Assembly: GCF_900113005.1 (NCBI RefSeq)
Contig: NZ_FONW01000001.1
Span: 62,001 to 126,000 of the forward strand
DNA length: 64,000 nt
Source of the DNA: Sunxiuqinia elliptica
GTDB lineage: Bacteria; Bacteroidota; Bacteroidia; Bacteroidales; Prolixibacteraceae
Direction of reading: 5' to 3'
Part shown: one piece after another, positions 1 through 7,707 of the stretch
How the letters are laid out: each line of letters begins with the position of its first letter
Position numbering within the stretch: position 1 is the stretch's first letter
Translations under genes and position numbers: made by a program
The notes under the pieces: generated by a model
What the model saw: only the letters and a program-made list of their open reading frames with translations
Databases searched by the model: none
What the model was told of the DNA's origin: nothing

Positions 1-54
1 GAACAGGAATAAAAAAGATAATTCAGCAATGGAAATGCCAGGAAGGAACAAATA

Positions 55-93
55 AACACAAAAAAAGGTAAAGAACTTTATTCTTCACCTTTT
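55..93 (-). terminator. Intrinsic terminator after rpmH
   Basis: Read on the minus strand, a 13-bp stem (one G-U pair) with a 5-base loop spans 63-93 and runs directly into a T tract at 62-55. It lies about 30 bp beyond the rpmH stop codon. The hairpin plus U-run is visible directly; the function is inferred. Confidence 0.8.
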
Positions 94-123
94 CATGTAT
101 CTTAACGACTATATATTCTGATC

Positions 124-282
124 TTAACGCTTATGACGAGGCTCATCAGAAACAGTCAATTTCTTTCTTCCTTTCGCACGGCGCAGTTTCAATACCTTAC
201 GTCCGCTAGTAGAAGCCATTTTCGCACGAAAACCATGCTTATTTCTGCGCTTCCTGTTTGATGGTTGAAATGTCCTTTTCAT
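124..282 (-). CDS. rpmH: 50S ribosomal protein L34
   Basis: A 52-residue, strongly basic protein, the usual length for L34. It begins [18 protein letters not shown] and continues RAKM, then [14 protein letters not shown] and a C-terminal HKR, the family signature. L34 is a component of the large ribosomal subunit. It is followed by a strong terminator and preceded by a near-perfect Bacteroidota promoter, so it looks like its own short transcript. The usual partner rnpA is not seen next to it inside the window. Confidence 0.97.
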   Translation of the reverse strand: MKRTFQPSNRKRRNKHGFRAKMASTSGRKVLKLRRAKGRKKLTVSDEPRHKR

Positions 283-329
283 TTGTCAATATTTTTATGT
301 GTGATGTACTCTTCCTTATTTTCGGACTG

Positions 330-360
330 CAAAAATAATCCTTTTTTGATTCCTTCCAAA
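330..360 (-). promoter_or_regulatory. Promoter of rpmH (Bacteroidota type)
   Basis: On the minus strand a -33 TTTG (360-357), a 19-bp spacer and a -7 TATTTTTG (337-330) fit the Bacteroidota consensus TTTG/TAnnTTTG. The start point would be near 323, about 40 bp upstream of the rpmH ATG. Consensus match only. Confidence 0.7.
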
Positions 361-370
361 ATATTAGAAA

Positions 371-1006
371 TTATTTTCCTGTTTTTTTTAACCTCAAATG
401 AATGAGTTTTTTAGTCTCAAAAAAAGCTTCCTCAAATTGATCGCTCAAAGGGAAAACCTGAACTTGCTTTTTAAATGGTTCCAACTCTTCCAGAAAATCG
501 CCACCTTTTAGGTACAAAATACCATTGGGCATCGAATTTTTTTGGTTCGCAGAGATCTTTCTTCGAACCAACGAAACAAACTTCGGGAAAGCAGTAACTG
601 CGCGGCTTACAACAAAATCAAACTCATCATTAACCTTCTCGGCTCTTGCCTGTTCTGCCAGCACATTGGTCAATCCTAAACTTTGGCTAACTCCTTCAAC
701 CACTTTAATTTTTTTGGCAATCGAATCGACTAAACGGAAGTGGGTTTCCGGGAATAAAATGGCCAGTGGAATGCCCGGAAAACCACCTCCGGTACCAACA
801 TCCATAATTTTTGTTCCGGGCGTAAATTGAATGTATTTGGCGATCCCCATAGAATGAAGCACATGCCTTTCATACAATTGATCAATGTCTTTTCGAGAAA
901 TGACATTGATTTTTTCATTCCATTCTTTGTAAAGTTCTCCCAGCTGTTCAAATTGCTCCAACTGCCGAGGTGTTAAATCCGGAAAATATTTTGTAATAAT
1001 ATCCAT
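371..1006 (-). CDS. rsmG: 16S rRNA (guanine527-N7)-methyltransferase
   Basis: RsmG (GidB) methylates G527 of 16S rRNA using S-adenosylmethionine in the cytoplasm. The 211-residue protein has the normal family length. It shows an N-terminal helical cap with WNEKINVISR (about 29-38), the SAM-binding loop VGTGGGFPGIP (about 70-80), and the VVSRAV motif (about 132-137) typical of the family. It is encoded on the same strand as the sigma factor upstream, about 70 bp away, but with its own start. No oddities seen. Confidence 0.95.
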   Translation of the reverse strand: MDIITKYFPDLTPRQLEQFEQLGELYKEWNEKINVISRKDIDQLYERHVLHSMGIAKYIQFTPGTKIMDVGTGGGFPGIPLAILFPETHFRLVDSIAKKIKVVEGVSQSLGLTNVLAEQARAEKVNDEFDFVVSRAVTAFPKFVSLVRRKISANQKNSMPNGILYLKGGDFLEELEPFKKQVQVFPLSDQFEEAFFETKKLIHLRLKKTGK

Positions 1007-1075
1007 TGCTTGTTCATGTGTTAAGAAGGAACAGTTGCTTTGCCCTTTCCCTTAGCGCTTCGTTTAGCCCTTCAA

Positions 1076-1687
1076 CTATGATTCCTGATCATCCATCTCG
1101 GTTGACTCAATCATCTTGAAAAGCATTTCACGAGCTCGGAATAATTGTGCCTTAACAGTTCCGAGCGGCAAATTTAATTCTTTTGCAATCTCTTCGTAGG
1201 AATACTCTCTAAAATATCGAAGTTCGACCAAAGTCCGATAGCGTGGTTTTAGCCGATGAACGATTTTTCTTAAAAGAATGGCTTTTTGAATTCGGATCAG
1301 CTTTTCTTCCGGATCCGGATCTTTTGATTTTAGGCGTACCGACTGATCATTGTCACTATTGTCCTGATTATTCTCAATCGGAATATGCACGCCTTTCTTT
1401 TTTCTCAAGAAATCGATGCAGTTGTTGGAAGCAATTTTAAACAACCACGTACTAAAAGCATAGCTTGGAGAGTATTGATGCAGGTTTTTAAAGGCTTTAC
1501 CAAAAGCTTCAATCGTTAAGTCTTCCGCATCGCTCTTGTTATTCACCATCTTTAGAAGCATGAAATAGATGGCATCTTTGTATTTACTTAACAGCTTTGC
1601 AAATGCTTTTTCATCCCCTTGTAAGGCGGATTCAACCAAGGCAAAATCTTGCTGAGCCTTATCAGACAAATTAGGATTCAATTCCAT
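1076..1687 (-). CDS. ECF-like sigma-70 family RNA polymerase sigma factor
   Basis: A 203-residue group IV (ECF-like) sigma factor. Region 2 is visible around residues 35-95 (SDAEDLTIEAFGKAF, then FSTWLFKIASNNCIDFLR). Region 4 lies at about 150-190 (LRYFREYSYEEIAKELN, then GTVKAQLFRAREML), the helix-turn-helix that reads the -35 element. An acidic and polar linker sits between them. No anti-sigma gene is adjacent. Instead it overlaps by about 10 bp the end of a glycosyltransferase gene transcribed just before it, so the two are likely co-transcribed. Its regulon cannot be told from the sequence. Confidence 0.9.
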   Translation of the reverse strand: MELNPNLSDKAQQDFALVESALQGDEKAFAKLLSKYKDAIYFMLLKMVNNKSDAEDLTIEAFGKAFKNLHQYSPSYAFSTWLFKIASNNCIDFLRKKKGVHIPIENNQDNSDNDQSVRLKSKDPDPEEKLIRIQKAILLRKIVHRLKPRYRTLVELRYFREYSYEEIAKELNLPLGTVKAQLFRAREMLFKMIESTEMDDQES

Positions 1688-2805
1688 TTATTTCTTTTAT
1701 CGAGAATGTAAATCTTCCCTGCATGGTACCAATTAAGTACCGGTCTGATGTACATGTATACGAACGAAGATAAAAAGATTTTCGCTTCATTCAAACGGGT
1801 AGTCATAGTTTTGACTACAAAAAGTTGCAAGAATAAAACAATCACTACAGGAATCGTTATAAACAACCAATTCATTGGTTCAGTAATTAATAACCAGGCA
1901 AAAGCTCCCCAAAGCAGAAATTTCGACAAGTCTTCCAGAAAATGGACAAAACGTTTCCCTGCCCCTAACTGCCTATTAATTCTCAACCGTTTTTTAACGA
2001 GTTCAGAGAAATCACCGGGAAAACAAGTCCGCTCCTCTCGGATCATTGTCTCCGGATCAACCAAAACACTTACTTTTCGTTTCCCGGAGTCATTAAAAAC
2101 CAGCTCTAAATTGGCATAATAGGCATTCATTTTCCCTCTAAATCCAGACTGCTCAAAATAGAGCTCCTTGTGAAAAACAACGTTTGAATCATTGTAAAAT
2201 GCCTTGTGCCCGACTAAACCATAAGCAGCCGTGGATAAAAATGCCGTAAAACGCTCGACACGACAGCAATGATTTCGAAAGCCTTTTCCGGCCTGCTGGT
2301 TTGTATAATTCAATAAGAAACTCGATTCGGTAATTGCATCATTGACCTTCTTTAAAAATAATGGAGATATTAATTCATTATCGGGACGCAGAAACACGAC
2401 CCACTCTGAATGAGCTGCTTTTAGCGCCAGATTAATGGCCATTTTCTCAGAAAAACTGGTTTCCTGACTGATCGAAGTAAACTTTAATCGTGGGTATTTT
2501 TTTGCAAGCTGTCCAACCTTCTGAATGGTGCAATCTTCAGAGAAATCATCCACCACAACCACTTCGTAGTTCCCGTAATCCTGTGTCAGCAATTGTTGCA
2601 AAATATGTTCAATTCGATCTTCCTCGTTTCGCACGCACAAACAGACAGTGAGAGGCTTCTCCAAAATGGTTTCTGTTGTTTTCTTCAGAAATAACAAACG
2701 AAAATAGAAAAACAACAGGAAGAAAAGCTCCAGAATAAAAGCCCCTAGAAAAATACCAGGAGCTATCCATTCACTTAGTGTTCGGTCAAAAAAATCGAGG
2801 CTCAT
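1678..2805 (-). CDS. Membrane-bound family 2 glycosyltransferase
   Basis: A 375-residue GT2 enzyme. An N-terminal membrane helix (about 15-40) is followed by the GT-A domain. Visible are LTVCLCVRNEEDRI at the start of the fold, the nucleotide-binding VVVDDFSEDCT (about 85-95) and FLRPDNE in place of the usual metal-binding DxD. C-terminal hydrophobic segments follow (about 295-365). The architecture resembles inner-membrane GT2 enzymes of polysaccharide or lipid glycosylation. Donor and acceptor cannot be assigned. It overlaps the downstream sigma-factor gene. Confidence 0.85.
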   Translation of the reverse strand: MSLDFFDRTLSEWIAPGIFLGAFILELFFLLFFYFRLLFLKKTTETILEKPLTVCLCVRNEEDRIEHILQQLLTQDYGNYEVVVVDDFSEDCTIQKVGQLAKKYPRLKFTSISQETSFSEKMAINLALKAAHSEWVVFLRPDNELISPLFLKKVNDAITESSFLLNYTNQQAGKGFRNHCCRVERFTAFLSTAAYGLVGHKAFYNDSNVVFHKELYFEQSGFRGKMNAYYANLELVFNDSGKRKVSVLVDPETMIREERTCFPGDFSELVKKRLRINRQLGAGKRFVHFLEDLSKFLLWGAFAWLLITEPMNWLFITIPVVIVLFLQLFVVKTMTTRLNEAKIFLSSFVYMYIRPVLNWYHAGKIYILDKRNKWN

Positions 2806-2821
2806 GATTAGAATTTACACG

Positions 2822-2829
2822 CAAAATTA
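2822..2829 (-). promoter_or_regulatory. Candidate -7 box for the glycosyltransferase/sigma pair
   Basis: TAATTTTG on the minus strand, 17 bp before the glycosyltransferase ATG, fits TAnnTTTG. No convincing -33 TTTG lies at the right distance, so this is a moderate candidate only. Confidence 0.4.
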
Positions 2830-2894
2830 GCAATCAATTACACTTACGTGCACCATTTTTAAATTAAATTAACACCTACTGAAAACAGCGATTT

Positions 2895-2925
2895 TCTGGT
2901 GGTTTAACTTTTATGCCTATCTTTG
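2895..2925 (+). promoter_or_regulatory. Candidate promoter of tgt-lptF
   Basis: A -7 element TATCTTTG (2918-2925) matches TAnnTTTG exactly. A TCTG (2895-2898), one base off TTTG, lies 19 bp upstream. The tgt ATG is about 20 bp downstream. Confidence 0.55.
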
Positions 2926-2944
2926 AGCACTCAAAAAATATTGC

Positions 2945-4075
2945 ATGGATTTTACGCTTCATCATCAAGCAGTTAACAGCGAAGCCAGAGCCGGAAGTTT
3001 ACAAACCGGACATGGCACAATTGAAACTCCTATTTTCATGCCCGTTGGAACAGCCGGGTCAGTGAAAGGGATTCACGTTAAAGAACTCAAAGAGGACATA
3101 CAAGCCCAAATTATATTAGGTAATACCTACCATTTGTATTTGCGCCCCGGGACAGCAATCATCGAAGAGGCTGGCGGTCTCCATCGTTTTAACGGATGGG
3201 ATGGACCAATCCTCACCGACAGCGGTGGCTACCAGGTTTTTTCGCTAGGCGACATTCGAAAACTTACCGAAGAAGGCGCTCGGTTTCAGTCACATATTGA
3301 CGGCTCTCGCCATCTATTTACTCCAGAGAATGTCATCGATACGCAACGAAAAATTGGAGCAGACATCATTATGGCATTTGATGAATGTACTCCGGGAGAT
3401 GCCGATTTCGACTATGCTAAAAAATCATTAGAATTAACCCAACGTTGGCTTGACCGCTGTGTGAACCAGATGGCTAAAACCAAACCTTTGTATGGACATA
3501 ACCAATCGCTTTTCCCCATTGTGCAAGGGGGAGTTTATCCCCAGCTGCGCGAAACTGCCGCCAAGCATGTAACCACAATTCCAAGTGACGGATATGCCAT
3601 CGGAGGGCTATCAGTTGGAGAACCTGAGGCTGATATGTATGCCATGATTGAGGTTGTCAACCCGATTCTTCCGAAAGAAAAACCTCGCTACCTGATGGGA
3701 GTCGGCACACCAATCAATATTTTGGAAGGTATAGACCGTGGAGTAGATATGTTCGACTGCGTTATGCCAACCCGCAACGGACGCAATGGAATGCTTTTCA
3801 CTCAGAATGGAATCATCAACATCAAAAACAAGAAGTGGGCTGATGACTTTTCGCCCGTTGATCCAGACGGAACTTCTTACGTTGATAAACAATATTCCAA
3901 AGCATTTTTGCGTCATTTGATCGTGGCCAACGAAATGCTAGGTGCTCAAATCGCCAGTCAACACAACCTGGCTTTTTACCTTTGGCTGGTGAAAGAAGCC
4001 CGTCGTCAGATTATGGCTGACACCTTTAAAAGCTGGAAAGAAGAAATGGTCCAAAAACTAGGGCAACGCTTGTAA
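2945..4075 (+). CDS. tgt: tRNA-guanine(34) transglycosylase
   Basis: Tgt exchanges the guanine at position 34 of GUN-anticodon tRNAs for preQ1 in queuosine synthesis. The 376-residue protein has the family length. Visible motifs are TPIFMPVGT, LGNTYHL, the catalytic-site DSGGYQVFS (Asp about 92), IVQGGVYPQLR, YAIGGLSVGE and FDCVMPTRNGRNG. The C-terminal zinc site is unusual. Where E. coli has three clustered cysteines before NYSRAYLHHL, this protein has VDPDGTSYVDKQYSKAFLRHL with no cysteine, although the later histidine (QHNLAFY) is kept. I recall this as a Bacteroidota trait. It is followed 23 bp later by the LptF/G-like gene, with which it probably forms an operon. Confidence 0.96.
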   Translation: MDFTLHHQAVNSEARAGSLQTGHGTIETPIFMPVGTAGSVKGIHVKELKEDIQAQIILGNTYHLYLRPGTAIIEEAGGLHRFNGWDGPILTDSGGYQVFSLGDIRKLTEEGARFQSHIDGSRHLFTPENVIDTQRKIGADIIMAFDECTPGDADFDYAKKSLELTQRWLDRCVNQMAKTKPLYGHNQSLFPIVQGGVYPQLRETAAKHVTTIPSDGYAIGGLSVGEPEADMYAMIEVVNPILPKEKPRYLMGVGTPINILEGIDRGVDMFDCVMPTRNGRNGMLFTQNGIINIKNKKWADDFSPVDPDGTSYVDKQYSKAFLRHLIVANEMLGAQIASQHNLAFYLWLVKEARRQIMADTFKSWKEEMVQKLGQRL

Positions 4076-4098
4076 TATATATTGAAAAGCTATTTAGC

Positions 4099-5187
4099 AT
4101 GAAGATACCAACGCTCAGAACAATTGACATTTACATTATCAAGAAGTTTTTGGGAACATTTTTCTACGCCATTGCACTGATCATCAGTATTGCAATTGTG
4201 TTTGATGTGTCCGAAAACCTGGATGAGTTTATTTCAAAAGATGCTCCGCTGAGTGCCATCATTTTTGACTACTACCTCAACTTTGTACCGTTTTTTGTCA
4301 ACCTGTTCAGTGCTTTATTCACCTTCATTGCTGTTATTTACTTTACATCCAAAATGGCCTATAACTCAGAGATTATTGCCATCCTGAGTAGTGGGGTATC
4401 CTATCGACGTCTGATGCGTCCCTACATGGTTGGAGCCTTTGTTATTGCCTTGTTTTCCTACGTGCTTGGCAACTACATTATACCTCCAGCCAACAAAAAA
4501 CGAGTCGATTTCAGGAATACGTATATCGACTCGAACCGGAATTACCTGGAAAAAAACATCCACCGCCAACTTTCACCCGGGACTTATATTTATATGCAAA
4601 GCTACAACACGTCAAATGACGTGGGGTATAAATTTACCATCGAACGATTCGAAGAAGGAGAGTTGGCTTCCAAACTGGAGGCCGATTACATCAAATGGGA
4701 TCGGGAAGAAAAAAAATGGGTTATCCACAATTACTTCATCCGAGATTTGAACGGCTACGACGAATCGATCACCACCGGGACCAAAATTGACACGACATTA
4801 AACATGGTTCCGGAAGACTATCGGGTGGTTAAAAATATTGTTGAAACCATGACGCTTCCGAAGTTGAACCAAGAGATTAAAAACATGAAGCTTAGGGGTG
4901 TCAACACCATCGAATTTGAAATTGAAAAACACAAACGAGCCTCAGCCCCATTCGCTGCATTTATACTAACCTTAATTGGGGCATCATTAGCTTCGCGAAA
5001 AGTAAAAGGAGGCATTGGGCTACACTTAGGCTTTGGACTTCTTCTTGCCTTTTCTTACATCCTTTTCATGCAAATTTCCACCGTTTTTGCGGTATCCGGA
5101 TTGCTGGCCCCAGTGATTGCCGCCTGGATTCCGAACCTACTTTTTGGTGGCTTAGCAGCTTATCTTTACAAATGGGCTAGTCGATAG
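4099..5187 (+). CDS. LptF/LptG family lipopolysaccharide transport permease
   Basis: A 362-residue YjgP/YjgQ-type inner-membrane permease. It would pair with LptB and LptC to extract lipopolysaccharide from the inner membrane and pass it to the periplasmic bridge. It opens with IDIYIIKKFLGTFFYAIALI, typical of the family, and has hydrophobic segments at about 13-35, 55-80 and 100-125. A large hydrophilic periplasmic domain (about 130-270) follows, then three C-terminal membrane helices. Its start lies 23 bp after tgt. Sequence alone does not decide LptF versus LptG. Confidence 0.88.
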   Translation: MKIPTLRTIDIYIIKKFLGTFFYAIALIISIAIVFDVSENLDEFISKDAPLSAIIFDYYLNFVPFFVNLFSALFTFIAVIYFTSKMAYNSEIIAILSSGVSYRRLMRPYMVGAFVIALFSYVLGNYIIPPANKKRVDFRNTYIDSNRNYLEKNIHRQLSPGTYIYMQSYNTSNDVGYKFTIERFEEGELASKLEADYIKWDREEKKWVIHNYFIRDLNGYDESITTGTKIDTTLNMVPEDYRVVKNIVETMTLPKLNQEIKNMKLRGVNTIEFEIEKHKRASAPFAAFILTLIGASLASRKVKGGIGLHLGFGLLLAFSYILFMQISTVFAVSGLLAPVIAAWIPNLLFGGLAAYLYKWASR

Positions 5188-5273
5188 ATGAAAGTTCAAA
5201 CCAATCGATAAATTGTTCAAAACCAAACATTAACTATCTCGTAACAACATACATCAATTCTCTAAAAAAAGTG

Positions 5274-5302
5274 TTGGAGTCTTTGAAAAAGTTCTAATTT
5301 TG
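5274..5302 (+). promoter_or_regulatory. Candidate promoter of the acyl-CoA carboxylase unit
   Basis: TTG (5274-5276), an 18-bp spacer and TAATTTTG (5295-5302) fit the Bacteroidota promoter consensus. The start point would be near 5309, giving an ~80-nt leader before the ATG at 5390. Confidence 0.5.
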
Positions 5303-5346
5303 ACACGTTAAAAAAACACAAAAGACTAAGATCAACTTTTAACACA

Positions 5347-5371
5347 CTCCGGAAAACCGGAGCATTTTTTT
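5347..5371 (+). terminator. Terminator-like hairpin just before the carboxylase start codon
   Basis: CTCCGG, AAAA, CCGGAG (5347-5362) followed by CA and seven T residues (5365-5371) is a textbook intrinsic terminator. It ends only 18 bp upstream of the carboxylase ATG and lies downstream of the candidate promoter. It could end transcription from lptF, or act as an attenuator in the carboxylase leader. Confidence 0.7.
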
Positions 5372-5389
5372 AATTAAAACTTTTAAGAT

Positions 5390-6934
5390 ATGTCGTTGAA
5401 ACGGAATATCCTTGACCTTAGAAAAAGGAAAAGTGAAGTTCTCAAAGGTGGTGGTGAAAAAGCCATTGAGAAACAAGTTGCAATGGGGAAACTCACTGCC
5501 CGCGAACGCATTTTATACATCCTTGACGAAGGTTCATTTCATGAGTACGACCTATTCGTTGAGCACGTTGCCCGCGATTTTGACATGGAGAAGAAAAAAT
5601 TGCATGGTGATGGTGTAATCATCGGAACAGGAACAATTCATGGTTCACCAGTGTGTATTTTTGCTCAGGACTTTACCGTTGCCGGAGGTTCCTTAGGCTT
5701 GATGCACGCCCGTAAAATCACGAAAATTATGGATCACGCGCTAAAAATGCGTGTCCCCCTAATTGGTATCAACGACTCTGGTGGTGCCCGAATTCAAGAA
5801 GGTGTTAACTCATTGGCTGGTTATGGAGAGATCTTCTTCCGTAACACATTGGCTTCTGGAGTTATCCCTCAAATCTCTGTTATTTTGGGACCTTGCGCCG
5901 GCGGAGCTGTTTATTCTCCAGCCTTAACTGACTTTGTATTTGTGGTCAATAACATTTCAAAAATGTTTATCACCGGCCCAAGTGTAATTAAAACAGTATT
6001 AGGCGAAGAGATTTCGATGGAAGAACTTGGTGGTGCAAAAGTACACGCCGAAATTACCGGAAATGCCCATTTTTATGCTGAAAGCGAATTGGAATGTTTT
6101 GATCAGATCAAAAAACTGATGAACTACATTCCATGGAACAATACTCAAAAGGCTGAAAAAATTGAGCCAGCCAATCCAAAGAAGAAAAAGAAAATTGAAA
6201 ACATTGTTCCTGGCGATCCTAAAATGCCTTACGACATTCGTGATATCATCGAAGCAATCACTGACAATTCAGAATTCTTCGAAATCATGGAAATGTTTGC
6301 ACCAAACATCGTTATTGGTTTTGGACGCTTAAATGGAGAAACGGTAGGTTTTGTAGCGAACCAACCGAAAGTTTTAGCAGGTGTGCTTGACTGCGACAGT
6401 TCTGATAAGGCTGCTCGTTTCATCCGCTACTGTAATGCATTCAACATTCCAATTGTCACCTTGGAAGACCTTCCTGGCTACTTACCGGGTGTTGACCAAG
6501 AGCATGCTGGAGTTATTCGCCACGGCGCGAAAATTCTATACGCTTACAGTGAAGCTACAGTTCCCAAAATTACCGTGATCATCCGTAAAGCTTACGGTGG
6601 TGGTTACATTGCAATGAATTCGCGCCACTTACGTGCCGACTTTGTATTTGCATGGCCAACAGCCGAGATTGCCGTAATGGGACCAGAAGGAGCTGCGAAC
6701 ATTGTATTCCGTAAGGAAATTGCAGAAGCTGAAGACTCAGAAGCAATGCGTCAAGTTAAAATTGAAGAATACAAAGAAAAATTCGCGAACCCATACGTCG
6801 CTGCAGCCAGAGGCTATATCGATGAGGTTATCGAACCTGAAGACACACGCAAAATGCTTCTGCATGCACTACAGGTTTCTGCAAACAAATCGGTTATGGG
6901 ACCGAAAAAGAAACACGGTATTCCTCCATTTTAA
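5390..6934 (+). CDS. Acyl-CoA carboxylase carboxyltransferase (beta) subunit
   Basis: A 514-residue carboxyltransferase of the PccB/MmdA family. It moves the carboxyl group between biotin and an acyl-CoA, most often propionyl-CoA or methylmalonyl-CoA. Both crotonase-like halves are visible. The N half has KLTARERI, FAQDFTVAGGSLG, INDSGGARIQEGV and GPCAGGAVYSPALTDF. The C half has ITDNSEFFE, GFVANQPKVLAGVLD, FIRYCNAFNIPIVTLED, PGYLPG and the second oxyanion loop RKAYGGGYIAMNS. A lysine-rich linker joins the halves (about 258-272). The biotin carrier follows 18 bp later. No biotin carboxylase (AccC) or membrane decarboxylase subunit (OadB/MmdB) is nearby, so carboxylase versus decarboxylase is undecided. 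Confidence 0.92.
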   Translation: MSLKRNILDLRKRKSEVLKGGGEKAIEKQVAMGKLTARERILYILDEGSFHEYDLFVEHVARDFDMEKKKLHGDGVIIGTGTIHGSPVCIFAQDFTVAGGSLGLMHARKITKIMDHALKMRVPLIGINDSGGARIQEGVNSLAGYGEIFFRNTLASGVIPQISVILGPCAGGAVYSPALTDFVFVVNNISKMFITGPSVIKTVLGEEISMEELGGAKVHAEITGNAHFYAESELECFDQIKKLMNYIPWNNTQKAEKIEPANPKKKKKIENIVPGDPKMPYDIRDIIEAITDNSEFFEIMEMFAPNIVIGFGRLNGETVGFVANQPKVLAGVLDCDSSDKAARFIRYCNAFNIPIVTLEDLPGYLPGVDQEHAGVIRHGAKILYAYSEATVPKITVIIRKAYGGGYIAMNSRHLRADFVFAWPTAEIAVMGPEGAANIVFRKEIAEAEDSEAMRQVKIEEYKEKFANPYVAAARGYIDEVIEPEDTRKMLLHALQVSANKSVMGPKKKHGIPPF

Positions 6935-6952
6935 ATCAAAATTGAATGACCT

Positions 6953-7273
6953 ATGGACGAAAATAATTTCGAAACAATTATTGTACACAGCGCAAAATAC
7001 AAAACAGAGTATACGCGCAAGTACAGGAATAGACCAATATGGGAAGCTCCTAACGAGAATTACATCTATTCGTTTATTCCAGGAACCATCATCGACGTTC
7101 ATGTAAAGGCAGGTGAAAAACTAAAAGAAGGTGATAGCCTGTTAATTCTGGAAGCGATGAAGATGCACAACAACGTTCAAATGCCTTTCGACGGTAAAGT
7201 TGTTAAAGTGTTTGTCAAACCCGGAGAAAAAATTCCGAAGAGACATTTGATGATAGAAATCAAACCACTATAA
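6953..7273 (+). CDS. Biotin carboxyl carrier protein (biotin/lipoyl domain)
   Basis: A 106-residue protein. The C-terminal two-thirds is a biotinyl domain: GTIIDVHVKAGEKLKEGDSL, the biotinylation motif EAMKM (target Lys about 70), then a beta-turn half with FDGKVVKVFVKPGE. The N-terminal 35 residues are basic and lack the Ala/Pro-rich hinge of long carriers. It is translationally close to the carboxyltransferase and is presumably its biotin carrier. A strong terminator follows immediately. Confidence 0.93.
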   Translation: MDENNFETIIVHSAKYKTEYTRKYRNRPIWEAPNENYIYSFIPGTIIDVHVKAGEKLKEGDSLLILEAMKMHNNVQMPFDGKVVKVFVKPGEKIPKRHLMIEIKPL

Positions 7274-7300
7274 GAAAAGGGGCTTACAAGCCCCTTTTCT
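7273..7300. terminator. Bidirectional terminator after the biotin carrier
   Basis: A 12-bp inverted repeat (AGAAAAGGGGCT / AGCCCCTTTTCT) with a TACA loop starts at the last base of the carrier stop codon. It carries T/A-rich flanks on both sides, so it may serve the carrier gene and the convergent small gene. Confidence 0.8.
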
Positions 7301-7346
7301 ATTTAAAACCATTCACGTTTTTCAAGCCAAAAATTACATTTACCAC

Positions 7347-7586
7347 CTAGTTCCAATAATTGTCATCCGTCATCCATGCTTCAATAGCAAGAGACTTCTC
7401 AGTTGCCGGATCCAGTGAAGTGGTTGCCTTGTTCCAAAAAGAATCATCAACCATCCAATTTTCAATTTCTAACTCCGGTTCAACTTCTTGAACGAACATA
7501 CTGTTTCCTGATTTAGCCTGTATGCCTGTTAATGCAACAACTCCAATCGCTGCCAGGAAGGCCAATTTACTTAATCTACTCTTCAT
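7347..7586 (-). CDS. Small secreted protein with two WM-DD-YW repeats
   Basis: A 79-residue protein of unknown function. Residues 1-24 look like a Sec signal peptide (KLAFLAAIGVVALTG, cleavage probably after QA). The mature part holds two copies of a 14-residue motif: LEIENWMVDDSFWN (39-52) and LAIEAWMTDDNYWN (66-79), the second ending exactly at the C terminus. It is acidic and aromatic. Short secreted proteins with such repeats occur in Bacteroidota as far as I recall, with no assigned role. It is monocistronic, between the carboxylase unit and ispE. Confidence 0.75.
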   Translation of the reverse strand: MKSRLSKLAFLAAIGVVALTGIQAKSGNSMFVQEVEPELEIENWMVDDSFWNKATTSLDPATEKSLAIEAWMTDDNYWN

Positions 7587-7707
7587 AGCTTTAAGACTTA
7601 CTTGTTTGTATTCTGTTTCTAATTGTTTTCTGCTATATAGACTGATGAAAACCCAAAACGTTACACCGTAAGTTGTTAAAGTATGTGAAGATTATCTTAA
7701 CAAAGTC

